A DNA stretch of 64,000 bases from Sulfobacillus sp. (GCA_027309085.1 DAIDDL010000008.1:28272-92271); one strand, 5' to 3'; counted from the first letter of the stretch, positions 25,582 through 34,896 are shown. Notes: generated from the sequence alone by a model not told the origin. Translations and numbers: made by a program.

Positions 25582-27753
25582 ATGAAGACTTTGATTATGG
25601 CGGAAAAACCTTCGGTCGCCCGGGATTTGGCCCATGTGCTGCGGCCGCAGGCCAAAAAGGGGCCGGACAGCCTGGAATCATCCGATATGGTATTCACTTG
25701 GGCTCTGGGCCACCTGCTCTCTTTGCAGGATGCCGACGGGTATGATCCCCGCTATAAAGTATGGCGTCTCGACGACCTGCCGATTATTCCCCCCGAGTTG
25801 AAATTCCGGACGCTGGCCAAAACCCAGGCGCATCTGAAGACCGTCGCGGCGCTGCTGAACCGGCCCGATATTGACCGCGTGGTCAATGCGTGTGACGCCG
25901 GGCGGGAGGGAGAGCTGATATTCCGGGAGATCAGCCGCTACGCCAGTCTCAGCAAGCCGGTCATGCGGCTGTGGCTGTCGGAGACGACTCCTGACGCGGT
26001 GAGAAAGGCCTATGCCGGTATGGAGCCGCAAGCGGCGTATGACCACCTGGCCGAGGCGGCCTTTCTCCGCCAGGAGGCAGACTGGCTGGTCGGCATCAAT
26101 GCCTCCCGGGTCTTTTCTGTCCGCCACCGCCAGCGGTTGAGCGTGGGCCGCGTGCAGACCCCGACTCTGGCGCTGCTCGTGTCTCGCGAGCGGGACATTG
26201 AGCAATTTGCTCCCCAGACATTCTACCAGCTGCAGGCCACCTTTGAGACGGTGGGGAAGGAACGGTACCGGGGTCTGTGGGTAATCATGGGAGAGGGCCG
26301 CACGGTGGAGCAGGACCGGTTCGGGACCAGGGAGGAGGCACAGGAGCACATTCACCCGCTGCCGCGCCAGGCGGTGGTGGCGGACGCCACGGAATCGGCG
26401 GAGCGGGTGCTGCCCCCCCTATTTCCCAACCTCTCCGATGTGCAGCGCGAGGCCAACCGGATGTTTGGCCTGACCGCGACGAAGACCCTGGGAGTCTTGC
26501 AGGAACTCTATGAGAAGGGTTATGTCAGCTATCCGCGAACGGACAGCCGCCACTTGACAGAAAGCCTGGCGCAAGGGGTGGAGGCGCGTCTCGGCGCCCT
26601 GCAGTCGCAAGAGGCTTTTGGGCCGGCTGCGGGTCAGGCGCTGGCCCATCTCGGCCAATTTCACCGCTACGGCAAGCGTTACGTGGACAACACCAAAGTG
26701 AGCGACCACCATGCCATCATCGTGACCGCCAAGTCGCCTCCGGCGTCGCTGGCGGGTCCCGGCGAGCAGATTTACCGCCTCATCGCCCGCCGCTTTCTGG
26801 CCGCCTTCTTCCCCCCGGCCGTATTTGCGGTGCGGGAGGTGATATCCAAAGATCAACAGTTCCAGGACCTTTTCCGGTCGACTCACAAGACGAGGATCGA
26901 AGAAGGCTTCCAGGTGCTGTTCCCCCCCTCCAAGGAATCCTCAGAGGCGGGCGGCAGCGAGGATTTCCTGCCGGCTCTGCGCCGGGGCGATGTGGTGGAC
27001 GTGGCCGGCTACACCGTGCACGAAGGGGTGACCAAGGCTCCCGCCAGGTATACGGAGGCAGCGCTGCTAGGCGCAATGGAAACCGCGGGCAGGAAACTCG
27101 ATGACCCGGCTCTGAAAGATGTGATGAAAACTGCCGGCTTGGGTACGCCGGCTACCCGGGCAGCCATTATTGAGCGCCTGATTACGGTGGGCTATGTCCA
27201 GAGACAGAAAAAGCTGCTGCTGCCCACGGACAAAGGCAAGGCGCTGGTCGCCCTGGTGCCGGACCTGCTGACACAGGTGATGCTCACGGCCCAGTGGGAG
27301 GACAAGCTGAAGGCCGTGGAAGAAGGGAGGGCTCCCGGAGGCGATTTCCGGCAGGCGATCCACGGCTTTACCCGGGACATTGTGGACCAGGCGCGCACTG
27401 CGCCTGCCGCTGACTTTCCGGCCGCGGAGATCCAGTCAGCGGGCGGCGGCTGTCCCTTGTGCGGGTCGCCGCTGAGGAGTTTCCCAAAGGGATACCGCTG
27501 CTCGAAACAAAAAGATCCCGCCTGCGCGTTTGTTTTGTGGACAACGATTGCCGGGAAGACGCTGACGCCCCTGCAAGTCGAGACCTTGCTGCAGAAGGGG
27601 CGGACCCGTGTGATGAGAGGGTTTAAGTCGAAGGCGGGCAAGCCGTTTCAAGCGGCCCTGGTACTGGAACAGGGAGCAGTCCGGTTTGATTTTGACGCAG
27701 CTTCTAAACCCGCCCCTAAAGCCACAAAGCCTCGGTCCAGGACCAGAAAATAG
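25582..27753 (+). CDS. topB: DNA topoisomerase III (type IA)
   Basis: A 723-residue protein; ATG at 25582 after GGAGG. Toprim motifs are AEKPS (near 6) and DAGREGELIFRE (near 104). The active-site Tyr lies in YVSYPRTDSRHL near 316. Glu, Asp and Arg residues around these are in place. The C-terminal part has a zinc ribbon (CPLC...CSKQKDPAC near 625-650) and a topo-IA C-terminal repeat (near 660-690). It relaxes or decatenates DNA by single-strand passage. Length fits TopB of Firmicutes. Confidence 0.95.
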   Translation: MKTLIMAEKPSVARDLAHVLRPQAKKGPDSLESSDMVFTWALGHLLSLQDADGYDPRYKVWRLDDLPIIPPELKFRTLAKTQAHLKTVAALLNRPDIDRVVNACDAGREGELIFREISRYASLSKPVMRLWLSETTPDAVRKAYAGMEPQAAYDHLAEAAFLRQEADWLVGINASRVFSVRHRQRLSVGRVQTPTLALLVSRERDIEQFAPQTFYQLQATFETVGKERYRGLWVIMGEGRTVEQDRFGTREEAQEHIHPLPRQAVVADATESAERVLPPLFPNLSDVQREANRMFGLTATKTLGVLQELYEKGYVSYPRTDSRHLTESLAQGVEARLGALQSQEAFGPAAGQALAHLGQFHRYGKRYVDNTKVSDHHAIIVTAKSPPASLAGPGEQIYRLIARRFLAAFFPPAVFAVREVISKDQQFQDLFRSTHKTRIEEGFQVLFPPSKESSEAGGSEDFLPALRRGDVVDVAGYTVHEGVTKAPARYTEAALLGAMETAGRKLDDPALKDVMKTAGLGTPATRAAIIERLITVGYVQRQKKLLLPTDKGKALVALVPDLLTQVMLTAQWEDKLKAVEEGRAPGGDFRQAIHGFTRDIVDQARTAPAADFPAAEIQSAGGGCPLCGSPLRSFPKGYRCSKQKDPACAFVLWTTIAGKTLTPLQVETLLQKGRTRVMRGFKSKAGKPFQAALVLEQGAVRFDFDAASKPAPKATKPRSRTRK

Positions 27754-27889
27754 GGGGAGGGCCCTGGACAACGGTTCTAATGCCCTGTGCGCGGTCCCTT
27801 TTATGCGGCACCGTCTTCTAGGCCCGTTCAAGAGTGTGATACCATGAAAAGAGAACGGAAGGTATAGGGTAGACAGAAGGAGGATGGGT

Positions 27890-28981
27890 ATGCAGCGATT
27901 GGCCAGGGCCCGCGAGCGGGTCGGTTCAGAGCGGGCCGTGATGTTTTTGGCGCCGGGCGATGATTTCCGCTATCTGGTGTCATGGTCCCCGCTGGCGGAT
28001 GAGCGGGTGACGTTCTTAGGGGTGTCCCATGACCGTGTGGTGCTGGTGATAGCCTCGGTCAACGCCCAGGAAGCCCGCGAGCATCTGCACGGCACCGTGG
28101 AAATCTTGTCATTTTCGGACCAGGACGGGCCAGACGCGCTGATGCGTGAGGTCTTTGGCCCGATGGCGCAGGGCAGCTCGGCGCTGTACGTCTCGGATGA
28201 TGCCCGTTTCGACCATGTGGAGCGCTTGAAGAGTGCTTGTCATTCGCCTGTGCCCATGGCTGCCGCCTCCACGCTGATGGCGCCCTGGCGCATGGCGAAA
28301 GACCCGGATGAAGTCGAGAAGCTGATGGCATGCCAGGCGATTAATGACCGGGGAATGGCAAAGGGTCTCGAAAGCATCCGTGTAGGGATGACGGAGATGG
28401 AACTGCAGGACATTATCCGGCGGGCCTTTATGGCTAACGGGGCAGACCGGGAGGCGTTTATCATTGTCGCCGCCGGATCGCACAGCGCCATGCCGCACCA
28501 CACCTCAGACCAAACGGTGATAGCGGAGGGGCCGGTGCTGTTGGATATCGGCTGCTACAAAGATGGCTACGCATCGGATATGACCCGGGTGGCTTATGTG
28601 GGCACCCCGCCAGACGAGTTCACGCATGTGCACCACATCGTCAACCGCGCCGTCGAGGCTGCCCAGGCCCAGGCACGGGCGGGGCAGGAAGCTCAGGTCA
28701 TCGACCATGCGGCCCGCCGCGTGATTGAGGAAGCTGGCTACGGAACATACTTTGTGCACCGGACCGGGCACGGCATCGGCTTGTCCGTGCATGAACCCCC
28801 GTCTATCATGGAAGGCAACCCCGCCACCATTCCGCTGCGCGCTGCCTTTTCGATTGAACCGGGGATTTACCTCCCCAAGCGTTTCGGAGTCCGGCTGGAA
28901 GAGGTTGTGATTGCGGGGGCTGGCGGGGCCGAAATTCTTTCCAAGATCCCGCGGGATATCTACCGGGTGCCCCTCGATTAA
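27890..28981 (+). CDS. M24-family Xaa-Pro aminopeptidase/dipeptidase
   Basis: A 363-residue protein. The second ATG (27890) lies 6 nt after AAGGAGG and is preferred over that at 27884. Residues 1-125 form a creatinase-type N-terminal domain, 135-355 a pita-bread fold. Dinuclear metal ligands are visible: Asp in LLDIGCYKDGY and SDMTR, His in RTGHGIGLSVHEPP, Glu in SIEPGIY, and Glu in RLEEVV. It would release N-terminal residues before proline in the cytoplasm. First of a long plus-strand run. Confidence 0.88.
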   Translation: MQRLARARERVGSERAVMFLAPGDDFRYLVSWSPLADERVTFLGVSHDRVVLVIASVNAQEAREHLHGTVEILSFSDQDGPDALMREVFGPMAQGSSALYVSDDARFDHVERLKSACHSPVPMAAASTLMAPWRMAKDPDEVEKLMACQAINDRGMAKGLESIRVGMTEMELQDIIRRAFMANGADREAFIIVAAGSHSAMPHHTSDQTVIAEGPVLLDIGCYKDGYASDMTRVAYVGTPPDEFTHVHHIVNRAVEAAQAQARAGQEAQVIDHAARRVIEEAGYGTYFVHRTGHGIGLSVHEPPSIMEGNPATIPLRAAFSIEPGIYLPKRFGVRLEEVVIAGAGGAEILSKIPRDIYRVPLD

Positions 28982-29016
28982 GGACGGCTGAGACTAGTGA
29001 AGGAGTGGATGTCTAA

Positions 29017-29514
29017 ATGACTGTGAAAACGGAGACGTGGACCCAAGACAGCATGGTAGGACAGCCGGCCCCGGATTTTACGCGGGAAGGGACAAACGGG
29101 ACCGTTCACTTGTCAGATTTGCTGGGGCAGGTGGTGGTGCTGTATTTTTATCCCCGCGACAATACGGCCGGCTGCACTACCGAGGCGTGCGACTTCCGCG
29201 ATGCGATTCAGGACTTCGCCACGGTTCACGGTGCAGTGCTGGGGGTCAGCACCGACTCGCTGGCCAGCCATGAGAAGTTTACGGCCAAATACCAGCTGCC
29301 CTTCAACCTGCTCTCGGATCCCGAGGCGGAAACTGCTAAAGAATACGGCGTGTACAAACAGAAGAATCTGTACGGCAAGGTTTCCTACGGGATTGAGCGG
29401 TCCACCTTTATTATTGATGCGCAGGGCATCATCCGGTACGTGTTCCGAAAGGTCAAGGTGGCAGGACATGTGGCCCAGGTCAAAGACCTGGTTGGGCGGC
29501 TGTCCGGTGAATAA
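29017..29514 (+). CDS. bcp: PrxQ/Bcp-type peroxiredoxin
   Basis: A 165-residue thioredoxin-fold peroxidase. The peroxidatic Cys lies in FYPRDNTAGCTTEAC near residue 53, with the resolving Cys five residues later, the atypical 2-Cys PrxQ arrangement. It reduces hydrogen and organic peroxides with thioredoxin-derived electrons. It ends in an 8-nt overlap with the endonuclease III gene (GTGAATAA), so both are translated together; oxidative damage defence and base repair are thus coupled. Confidence 0.93.
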   Translation: MTVKTETWTQDSMVGQPAPDFTREGTNGTVHLSDLLGQVVVLYFYPRDNTAGCTTEACDFRDAIQDFATVHGAVLGVSTDSLASHEKFTAKYQLPFNLLSDPEAETAKEYGVYKQKNLYGKVSYGIERSTFIIDAQGIIRYVFRKVKVAGHVAQVKDLVGRLSGE

Positions 29515-30160
29515 AGCCGGGGTGCCAGAAATTTTGGGGCTGCTGGAAGCGCTGTATCCCCATCCGGTCACCGAATTGGCGCATGATGGACCCTGGCAGC
29601 TGCTGGTCGCGACCATTTTGTCCGCGCAGTGCACCGACCGCCGCGTCAATATGATTACCCCCCGCATCTTTTCCCGCTGTAGGGGGCCCCGGGAGCTGGC
29701 AGCGCTGCCGGTGGAGGAGATTGAGGACCTTATCAAAGATTGCGGACTGTACCACACCAAGGCCCGCAATCTGAAGGCGGCCGCAGAAATTATCCACACC
29801 CAGTTTGGGGGGGCGGTGCCCGCGGACCGGGACGCCTTGATGCTGTTGCCAGGCGTTGGCCGCAAAACGGCGAATGTGGTGCTGTCCAACTGTTTCGGCT
29901 TCGATGCGATTGCGGTCGACACCCATGTGTTCCGGCTGGCCCACCGCATTGGCTGGTCCGAGGCCAAAGATGTGCGGGGCACGGAGGACGACCTGATGCG
30001 GGTGTTGCCCCAGGCTAGTTGGAGCCGGGCTCACCACTGGCTGATTCTGCATGGGCGCCAGGTCTGCACCGCCCGCAGCCCGCAGTGCGGCCGGTGTGCG
30101 ATCGCCCCCTACTGCAAACAGCGGGGGGTGGGCGCGAGCTCTCCTGAGGAGGTGTCATGA
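29507..30160 (+). CDS. nth: Endonuclease III
   Basis: A 217-residue protein; the GTG at 29507 overlaps the peroxiredoxin stop, with another GTG at 29522 as alternative. The helix-hairpin-helix LLPGVGRKTANV carries the catalytic Lys and VDTHVFRLAHR the catalytic Asp. The C-terminal cysteines CTARSPQCGRCAIAPYC match the C-x6-C-x2-C-x5-C [4Fe-4S] loop exactly. It is a bifunctional glycosylase/AP lyase for oxidised pyrimidines. Confidence 0.93.
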   Translation: MNKAGVPEILGLLEALYPHPVTELAHDGPWQLLVATILSAQCTDRRVNMITPRIFSRCRGPRELAALPVEEIEDLIKDCGLYHTKARNLKAAAEIIHTQFGGAVPADRDALMLLPGVGRKTANVVLSNCFGFDAIAVDTHVFRLAHRIGWSEAKDVRGTEDDLMRVLPQASWSRAHHWLILHGRQVCTARSPQCGRCAIAPYCKQRGVGASSPEEVS

Positions 30161-30161
30161 C

Positions 30162-30506
30162 GTGATCTATGCCTTGGTCTCTGACTTATTTTTTGCCGAT
30201 ACGGTCATGCGGGTGGCCCGCAGTGTGAACGAGCCGGTGGTGACATTCACCGATGTCCAGGCACTGTGCCGCGCTCTTTACCAGGGACCGGTTCCCGATA
30301 TGGCTTTGGTGGAACTGCCGCTGTGGGATCCGGCCCTCGGGGAGTGCCTGCAAGGAGTGTCCCATGTGGCTGGATATGGACCCCATGTCGCCCAAGAACA
30401 GTTTCAGGCAGCCAGGACGCAAGGAATCAGCCCGTTATGGGCTAATTCGGCTCTGGTGCAAAAGCTGGGGCCGTGGATTGAGTCCTGCCGCCCGGCCCAG
30501 CCCTGA
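30162..30506 (+). CDS. Receiver-like hypothetical protein
   Basis: A 114-residue protein starting at a GTG at 30162 behind GAGGAGGTG, 1 nt after nth. The strand/helix order (YALVSDLFF, PVVTFTD, DMALVELPLWDP, HVAGYGPHV) resembles a CheY-type receiver. Where the phosphorylated Asp would sit the sequence has LVELPL, with Glu, so it may be a phosphorylation-independent pseudo-receiver. Start and fold assignment are moderately uncertain. It lies between nth and the patatin gene in the same run. Confidence 0.5.
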   Translation: MIYALVSDLFFADTVMRVARSVNEPVVTFTDVQALCRALYQGPVPDMALVELPLWDPALGECLQGVSHVAGYGPHVAQEQFQAARTQGISPLWANSALVQKLGPWIESCRPAQP

Positions 30507-30585
30507 CGCCAATCTAAATTTCCATGCGGCGCAGGCGCTGTTCCGGGGTCCAGACTGTAGCGAGTCACAAGAAGGAGGCATGGCC

Positions 30586-31443
30586 ATGCGGGCGCTGGTT
30601 CTGGGCGGCGGAGGGATTTTGGGCGTGGCCGCGATCGGCATTCTGGAAGCGCTGGAAGAGATGAATATGGCGCCGGATATCGTGGTGGGGACTTCGTCAG
30701 GCGCATTGATTGGAGCTCTGTACGCTCTGGGGCTCTCGCCCCGGGACCTGCGGGATATCGGGCTGTCGGTCAGGCGCCGGGATATGGTCTGGAACTGGCG
30801 CCGGATGGGCCGGGACCTTCTGACCCGCCACACTCTGGCCGAGTCGATTTTGGATCCCGAACCGTTCTGGAGCAAACTTTTCACACATTTTGGCCACCAG
30901 ACATTCGCGGATACACGCCTTCCCCTGTTTGTGGTGACCACTTCTCTGACGCACCGGATGAGTGTGGTGTTTGGGTCCCAGATTCCTCCGTCTTTTTACC
31001 GCTTGCCCCATGTGTTGTGGGTGGACGGGACACACCAGGAGATTTTCCCCGCGGCGCGGGCTTCGTCCGCCATTCCCGGATTTTTTCCTCCAGAGCGCGT
31101 GGCGAATATGATTTTGGTGGACGGCGGGATGACCGATGACTTTCCCTTGGACGTGGCTCAGGCCGCCGGGGCTACGAGCGCCATGGGGCTGTGGATTGAC
31201 GAGCCGGCCAGGTGGCAGGTTCCCAGCCCCCGGCCCCACTTGCTGCAGGTGCTCACCGAGAGTCTGGCGGTGACCATTCACCACATGACCGTGCTGAAGA
31301 AAAATACCGTGACAATTCCTTACGTGATGGTACGGCTGGAGATGGACCACCGCGCGGATATGGCCCGCATACCCCAGATTATCCGCCGGGGATATGAACA
31401 GACGATGGCGATGAAAGACATGCTGGCCAGAGATTACTGGTAA
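30586..31443 (+). CDS. Patatin-like phospholipase
   Basis: A 285-residue protein; the second ATG (30586) lies 7 nt from AGGAGG. The oxyanion loop GGGGILG is at residue 7, the nucleophile motif GTSSG near 38, and the catalytic Asp in VDGGMTDD near 180. These define the Ser-Asp dyad of patatin/RssA-type lipid acyl hydrolases. Cytoplasmic, no signal peptide. It may act on membrane lipids; the exact substrate is unknown. It ends 5 nt before the GGDEF gene. Confidence 0.88.
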   Translation: MRALVLGGGGILGVAAIGILEALEEMNMAPDIVVGTSSGALIGALYALGLSPRDLRDIGLSVRRRDMVWNWRRMGRDLLTRHTLAESILDPEPFWSKLFTHFGHQTFADTRLPLFVVTTSLTHRMSVVFGSQIPPSFYRLPHVLWVDGTHQEIFPAARASSAIPGFFPPERVANMILVDGGMTDDFPLDVAQAAGATSAMGLWIDEPARWQVPSPRPHLLQVLTESLAVTIHHMTVLKKNTVTIPYVMVRLEMDHRADMARIPQIIRRGYEQTMAMKDMLARDYW

Positions 31444-31448
31444 AGGGG

Positions 31449-32438
31449 ATGAGCCGGGTGGGCGATGCGCCCTCATCTTCATCATTAATGGTTCTGATCC
31501 AAGAGTCCCGGCACTGGGCTTCGGTGAACCGGGGCTTGGAACTGTTTATCCGGGCCCGCCATGTCCTCCAGAATTCTTTTGGGGTGGACAGCGGGTATTT
31601 CGTGTATCAGAAGACGGGGCTGTGGCAGGGAGTGGCTGATGAACACTTTCGCATCTATACCCCGTGGGGCGTAATGGCCGGCCAGGAAGAGGTCTTGCAG
31701 GAACAGGCCGACGTCCAGCTGGCCAGCAGCCCAGGGCCGCTCCAGCATGTCAGCGGGCGCTGGGTCGGCCTCGGTGAGGCGCCCCCTGCGGTGCGCCAGA
31801 ACTGGGAATTGTGGGGAGTCAAATCCGGAGGGTCGTGGCTTTTGACGCTGGGCCCCAAACCGGTGGGTATGATGGTCCTGCGCAGAACGGAGGCCGCCGA
31901 CGGTGATGACGGCGAGCTCATGGGAATGGTGGCGGGACAGGTGTCTCTGGTCATGGAGCTCCTGCGCTTCCGGCGTGCGGCGGAGGAGGCGGGCTGGCGG
32001 GACGGGCTGACTGGGATTTACAACCGCCGGGGAGTGGACCGCCAGCTGCAGCTGATGGTCCAGGGCAATCCCGGCCCTAGCGGCACCGCCTGGGTTTTTG
32101 GCATCTTTGATGTCAACCGGTTTAAATTCATCAATGACGAGCATGGGCATCCTGAAGGCGACCGGGCTTTGGCGCAAGTGGCCAAAGCCCTGAGTGCAGG
32201 GCTGAGACCGCACGACATCTGCGGGCGGTGGGGCGGGGACGAGTTTGTGGTGATGGTGAATGCCTCGAAGAGCCAGGCGCCAGCCGTCATTGCCAGGCTG
32301 CAGAACCTTGTCAGTGCCCAAGTGCCCCAAGTGAGTGTCAGTGCGGGGTGGGCCGTGTGGGGCGTCGACGGAGAAGACCTGGAAGGGTTGTATGCTGTTG
32401 CGGACCGGCGGCTGTATGAAGACAAGAAGCGGCATTAA
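31449..32438 (+). CDS. GGDEF-domain diguanylate cyclase with product-inhibition site
   Basis: A 329-residue protein. Residues 20-165 may form a GAF-like sensor; 180-329 are a GGDEF domain with DGLTGIYNRRG near 185, DVNRFKFINDEHGH near 220, and the active motif RWGGDEFVV near 258. An RPHD lies exactly five residues before GGDEF, the RxxD inhibitory site for cyclic di-GMP feedback. It should make cyclic di-GMP in the cytoplasm. The start is uncertain, as the AAAGGGG site touches the ATG. Confidence 0.87.
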   Translation: MSRVGDAPSSSSLMVLIQESRHWASVNRGLELFIRARHVLQNSFGVDSGYFVYQKTGLWQGVADEHFRIYTPWGVMAGQEEVLQEQADVQLASSPGPLQHVSGRWVGLGEAPPAVRQNWELWGVKSGGSWLLTLGPKPVGMMVLRRTEAADGDDGELMGMVAGQVSLVMELLRFRRAAEEAGWRDGLTGIYNRRGVDRQLQLMVQGNPGPSGTAWVFGIFDVNRFKFINDEHGHPEGDRALAQVAKALSAGLRPHDICGRWGGDEFVVMVNASKSQAPAVIARLQNLVSAQVPQVSVSAGWAVWGVDGEDLEGLYAVADRRLYEDKKRH

Positions 32439-32473
32439 GGCAGCGTGAACTTGAGAGAGGACGGGAAAGCGCA

Positions 32474-33256
32474 ATGGACACGACGCCTCATGCGGTGATA
32501 GTGGGACTGGGACAGATCGGGAGGACTCTGGGGGAAGGTCTGCTGATGGCCGGCTATACAGTGACGCCGGTGCTGCACGGACGCCCCTTTCCGGCCGGGA
32601 AAGGCCAGGCGCCGGTGATCGTCGCCACCGGCGAGGACGACTTAGCGGGAGCTCTGGCAGGGCTTCCTGGCGAATGGAAGGACTCTTCCTCGGTTGTGCT
32701 GCTGCAAAATGAGCTGCTGCCCAGCCAGTGGGAACCGCTGGGCATTCGCAATCCCACCATTTTTGTGGTGTGGTTCGAACGCAAGCCGGGCCAGCTGATT
32801 GTTTCCCTGCGGCCTTCGGTGGTGTACGGCCCGCAGCAGGAAGCGGTGAAGGCGGCGATGGACTGTCTGGCGCTACCCTGTGAAGTGGCGCCAGACGGCC
32901 ATGAGGCTATGACCCAGCTGATTATCAAAAATGTTTATATCTGGGCGACAAACATTGCCAGCCTGCGCACCGGAGGCACCACCGGCGAGCTGGCCAAGAA
33001 CCACTTTGCGCTGGTCCGGGCCCTGGCTCTGGAAGCATTGCAGGTCCAAGAGTCGGTCATGGGCCAGCTGTTCGATACAGATGCGGTCATGGACCAGGTG
33101 GTGGAAGCGCTGAAGGCGGATCCGTCCCACCGGGCGGGAGGACGCAGTGCGCAACGGAGGCTGGAAAGGTTTCTGGCGCACGCCCGCCAGACCGGAGTGG
33201 CTGTGCCCGCGGCTGAGGAAATCGCGGGGGATAAAGGGGTGGCAGCACGTCCTTAA
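32474..33256 (+). CDS. Ketopantoate-reductase-like dehydrogenase
   Basis: A 260-residue protein with an N-terminal Rossmann motif VGLGQIGRTLGE (near residue 9) and a helical C-terminal domain with LIIKNVYIW, the region of the catalytic Lys in ketopantoate reductases. The order of domains and the length are close to the ApbA/PanE group (usually 290-310 residues), but similarity is loose, and a pantothenate role is not implied by neighbours. The gene ends the plus-strand run and is followed by a strong hairpin. Confidence 0.6.
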   Translation: MDTTPHAVIVGLGQIGRTLGEGLLMAGYTVTPVLHGRPFPAGKGQAPVIVATGEDDLAGALAGLPGEWKDSSSVVLLQNELLPSQWEPLGIRNPTIFVVWFERKPGQLIVSLRPSVVYGPQQEAVKAAMDCLALPCEVAPDGHEAMTQLIIKNVYIWATNIASLRTGGTTGELAKNHFALVRALALEALQVQESVMGQLFDTDAVMDQVVEALKADPSHRAGGRSAQRRLERFLAHARQTGVAVPAAEEIAGDKGVAARP

Positions 33257-33269
33257 AGCCGCAAAACAG

Positions 33270-33308
33270 ACAAGGGACCGCACGGTCCAGTCGGGGGCGG
33301 TCCCTTGT
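33270..33308 (+). terminator. Perfect 11-bp hairpin between convergent transcripts
   Basis: ACAAGGGACCG (33270-33280) pairs with CGGTCCCTTGT (33298-33308), loop 17 nt. No T-run follows on either side. It lies between the plus-strand run and the minus-strand transporter cluster, so a bidirectional boundary role is likely. Confidence 0.55.
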
Positions 33309-33327
33309 CACGAGGGGGAAAAAGACA

Positions 33328-33501
33328 TCAGTGTATCCCCCGGCTGAACCCGATGGCCACTAGCACCACCATGATCAGAATGTACAGGCGCAGCCCCCAG
33401 AAGGCTATTTGAATCCATCCCTTGGGCACGACCTTTGTCAGCTTGACCGGTGCGTTGTCGTCTGGGGGGAGCACCTGCAGGTTTTTTTGTGTCGACTTCA
33501 T
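33328..33501 (-). CDS. Small single-pass membrane protein downstream of the Mg transporter
   Basis: A 57-residue protein starting at the ATG at 33501, 9 nt after GGAGG, and 24 nt past the NRAMP-related gene. Residues 1-27 are cytoplasmic and polar (LPPDDNAPVKLTKVVPKGW); residues 28-52 form one hydrophobic helix with the tail GFSRGIH outside. No known family is recognised. Its place in the M-box-controlled transcript suggests a small accessory subunit of the transporter. Confidence 0.62.
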   Translation of the reverse strand: MKSTQKNLQVLPPDDNAPVKLTKVVPKGWIQIAFWGLRLYILIMVVLVAIGFSRGIH

Positions 33502-33525
33502 GAGGACCTACCTCCTTTTGCTGGA

Positions 33526-34863
33526 TTAAAACCACTTGGGAAAGACCACCGATAACCCGTAAATTCCATTGAGCACCACCAGCAAGCCGACAATGGTGAA
33601 GGCAGAGATGTTCTGCCACCGGTGATTGACGTGCTCTCCCATAATCCCCGGGTCATTTAACAGCAACAGCAGGAAGAGCATGGCCGCCGGCATGAAAATG
33701 GAGGCGATGACCTGGACCGTCAGATTGAGAAACCCTAGTGGCGCATTGGGAATCAACACGACGCCAGCGGCCAGAAAAGCGCTCAGCAGCCCAGGAATGT
33801 AGAAACGCCAAGCCTGCTGGAAGGGAAGGTTGATGCTCTTGGGCCAGTGGAAGGCCTCCCCCATAGCCCAAGATGTACTCGCCGTCAGCGCTATCGTTGC
33901 AATAGTTCCTGCCTCGACCAGGCCGAGGGCAAAAAGGCTCTGTCCCGTAGGCCCGAGACGCTGCCCGATGACCTGGATGATTTGCTGGATATCGTAGCCT
34001 GCGGCGCCAGGGCGTCCAAAAGCGACGGTGCCGGTCAGAATCACAATGGCCAGTGCCACCACAACCATGGCCAGCGTCCCCAGCGCGGTATCAATCTGTC
34101 CGTGCCGCACATCCTTGACGGTCAGCCCCTTGTCGACCACGGAGGACTGCTGGAAGAACAGCATCCAGGGGGCAATTGTGGTGCCGAAGTTGGCCAAGAC
34201 GACAAACAGGAAAGCGGCGGTGAATCCTCCGGGAATCTGCCAGTGCTGGAACGCCCCGACCACCGCTCCCCAATGGGGGTGGGAGATGAGGGCCAACGGC
34301 ACAAAGATGAGGTTTCCCGCGGCAATCCACAAGGATACGCGCTCCCAAGTGCGGTAGCGCAGGACCAAGAGGATAATGGCGTCGACAATAATGCCGCCCA
34401 GCGCACTCCAGACAGGGGGGACACCGAACACCGACATGCCTACGGTAATCCCGATAAATTCCGTCACCAGCGTCAGAACATTGGCGACGACCAGGTCAAT
34501 AAGGGAGAACCAGCCCCAGAAGGCGCCATAATGCCCCCAGATCATCTCGGCATGGCCGCGGTGGGTGACGGCTCCCAGCCGGACAGTCATTTCCTGCACC
34601 ACGTATGCAATAAAACCGCCAATCACGAGAGCTGGAATGAAAAAGCCAATGCCATAAGTCGCACCTGTCTGGGCATAGGTGATGACACCGCCTGCGTCGT
34701 TGTCCGCAATCATCACCAGAATGCCGGGGCCGATTAATGTCATTAAAAGCATCAGACGCTTGGTCCAGCCGCGGGATTCGCGCAGGGCCGCGACACGCGC
34801 CTGGTCCTCGGCCCGAATCTGGTTGTCGTCCAATGGGGTTGCTGCAGAAATTGTCTTTTTCAC
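33526..34863 (-). CDS. NRAMP-related magnesium transporter (NRMT-like)
   Basis: A 445-residue protein with 11 hydrophobic segments; GTG start at 34863 after GAGGGAGGG. It has the NRAMP fold, yet its metal site differs from the classical one: helix 1 reads ADNDAGGV instead of DPGN, and helix 6 reads TIAPWML where transition-metal NRAMPs have a Met (MPHN). Loss of that soft Met ligand is known from NRAMP-related magnesium transporters. An M-box magnesium riboswitch lies upstream (35093-35256), strongly supporting magnesium uptake. Followed by a small membrane-protein gene; a second NRAMP gene lies 1.3 kb upstream. Confidence 0.87.
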   Translation of the reverse strand: MKKTISAATPLDDNQIRAEDQARVAALRESRGWTKRLMLLMTLIGPGILVMIADNDAGGVITYAQTGATYGIGFFIPALVIGGFIAYVVQEMTVRLGAVTHRGHAEMIWGHYGAFWGWFSLIDLVVANVLTLVTEFIGITVGMSVFGVPPVWSALGGIIVDAIILLVLRYRTWERVSLWIAAGNLIFVPLALISHPHWGAVVGAFQHWQIPGGFTAAFLFVVLANFGTTIAPWMLFFQQSSVVDKGLTVKDVRHGQIDTALGTLAMVVVALAIVILTGTVAFGRPGAAGYDIQQIIQVIGQRLGPTGQSLFALGLVEAGTIATIALTASTSWAMGEAFHWPKSINLPFQQAWRFYIPGLLSAFLAAGVVLIPNAPLGFLNLTVQVIASIFMPAAMLFLLLLLNDPGIMGEHVNHRWQNISAFTIVGLLVVLNGIYGLSVVFPKWF

Positions 34864-34896
34864 GGTATATCCCTCCCTCGGCTGTCCCGGGGCAGG

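Noticed and set aside
32765..32790. tRNA-like GGTTCGAAC motif
   Set aside because: It lies inside the ketopantoate-reductase-like coding frame and no cloverleaf arms surround it.
33847..34737. Plus-strand frame of 296 codons
   Set aside because: Antisense to the NRAMP-related gene; Asp/Gly/Gln-rich low-complexity translation without motif.
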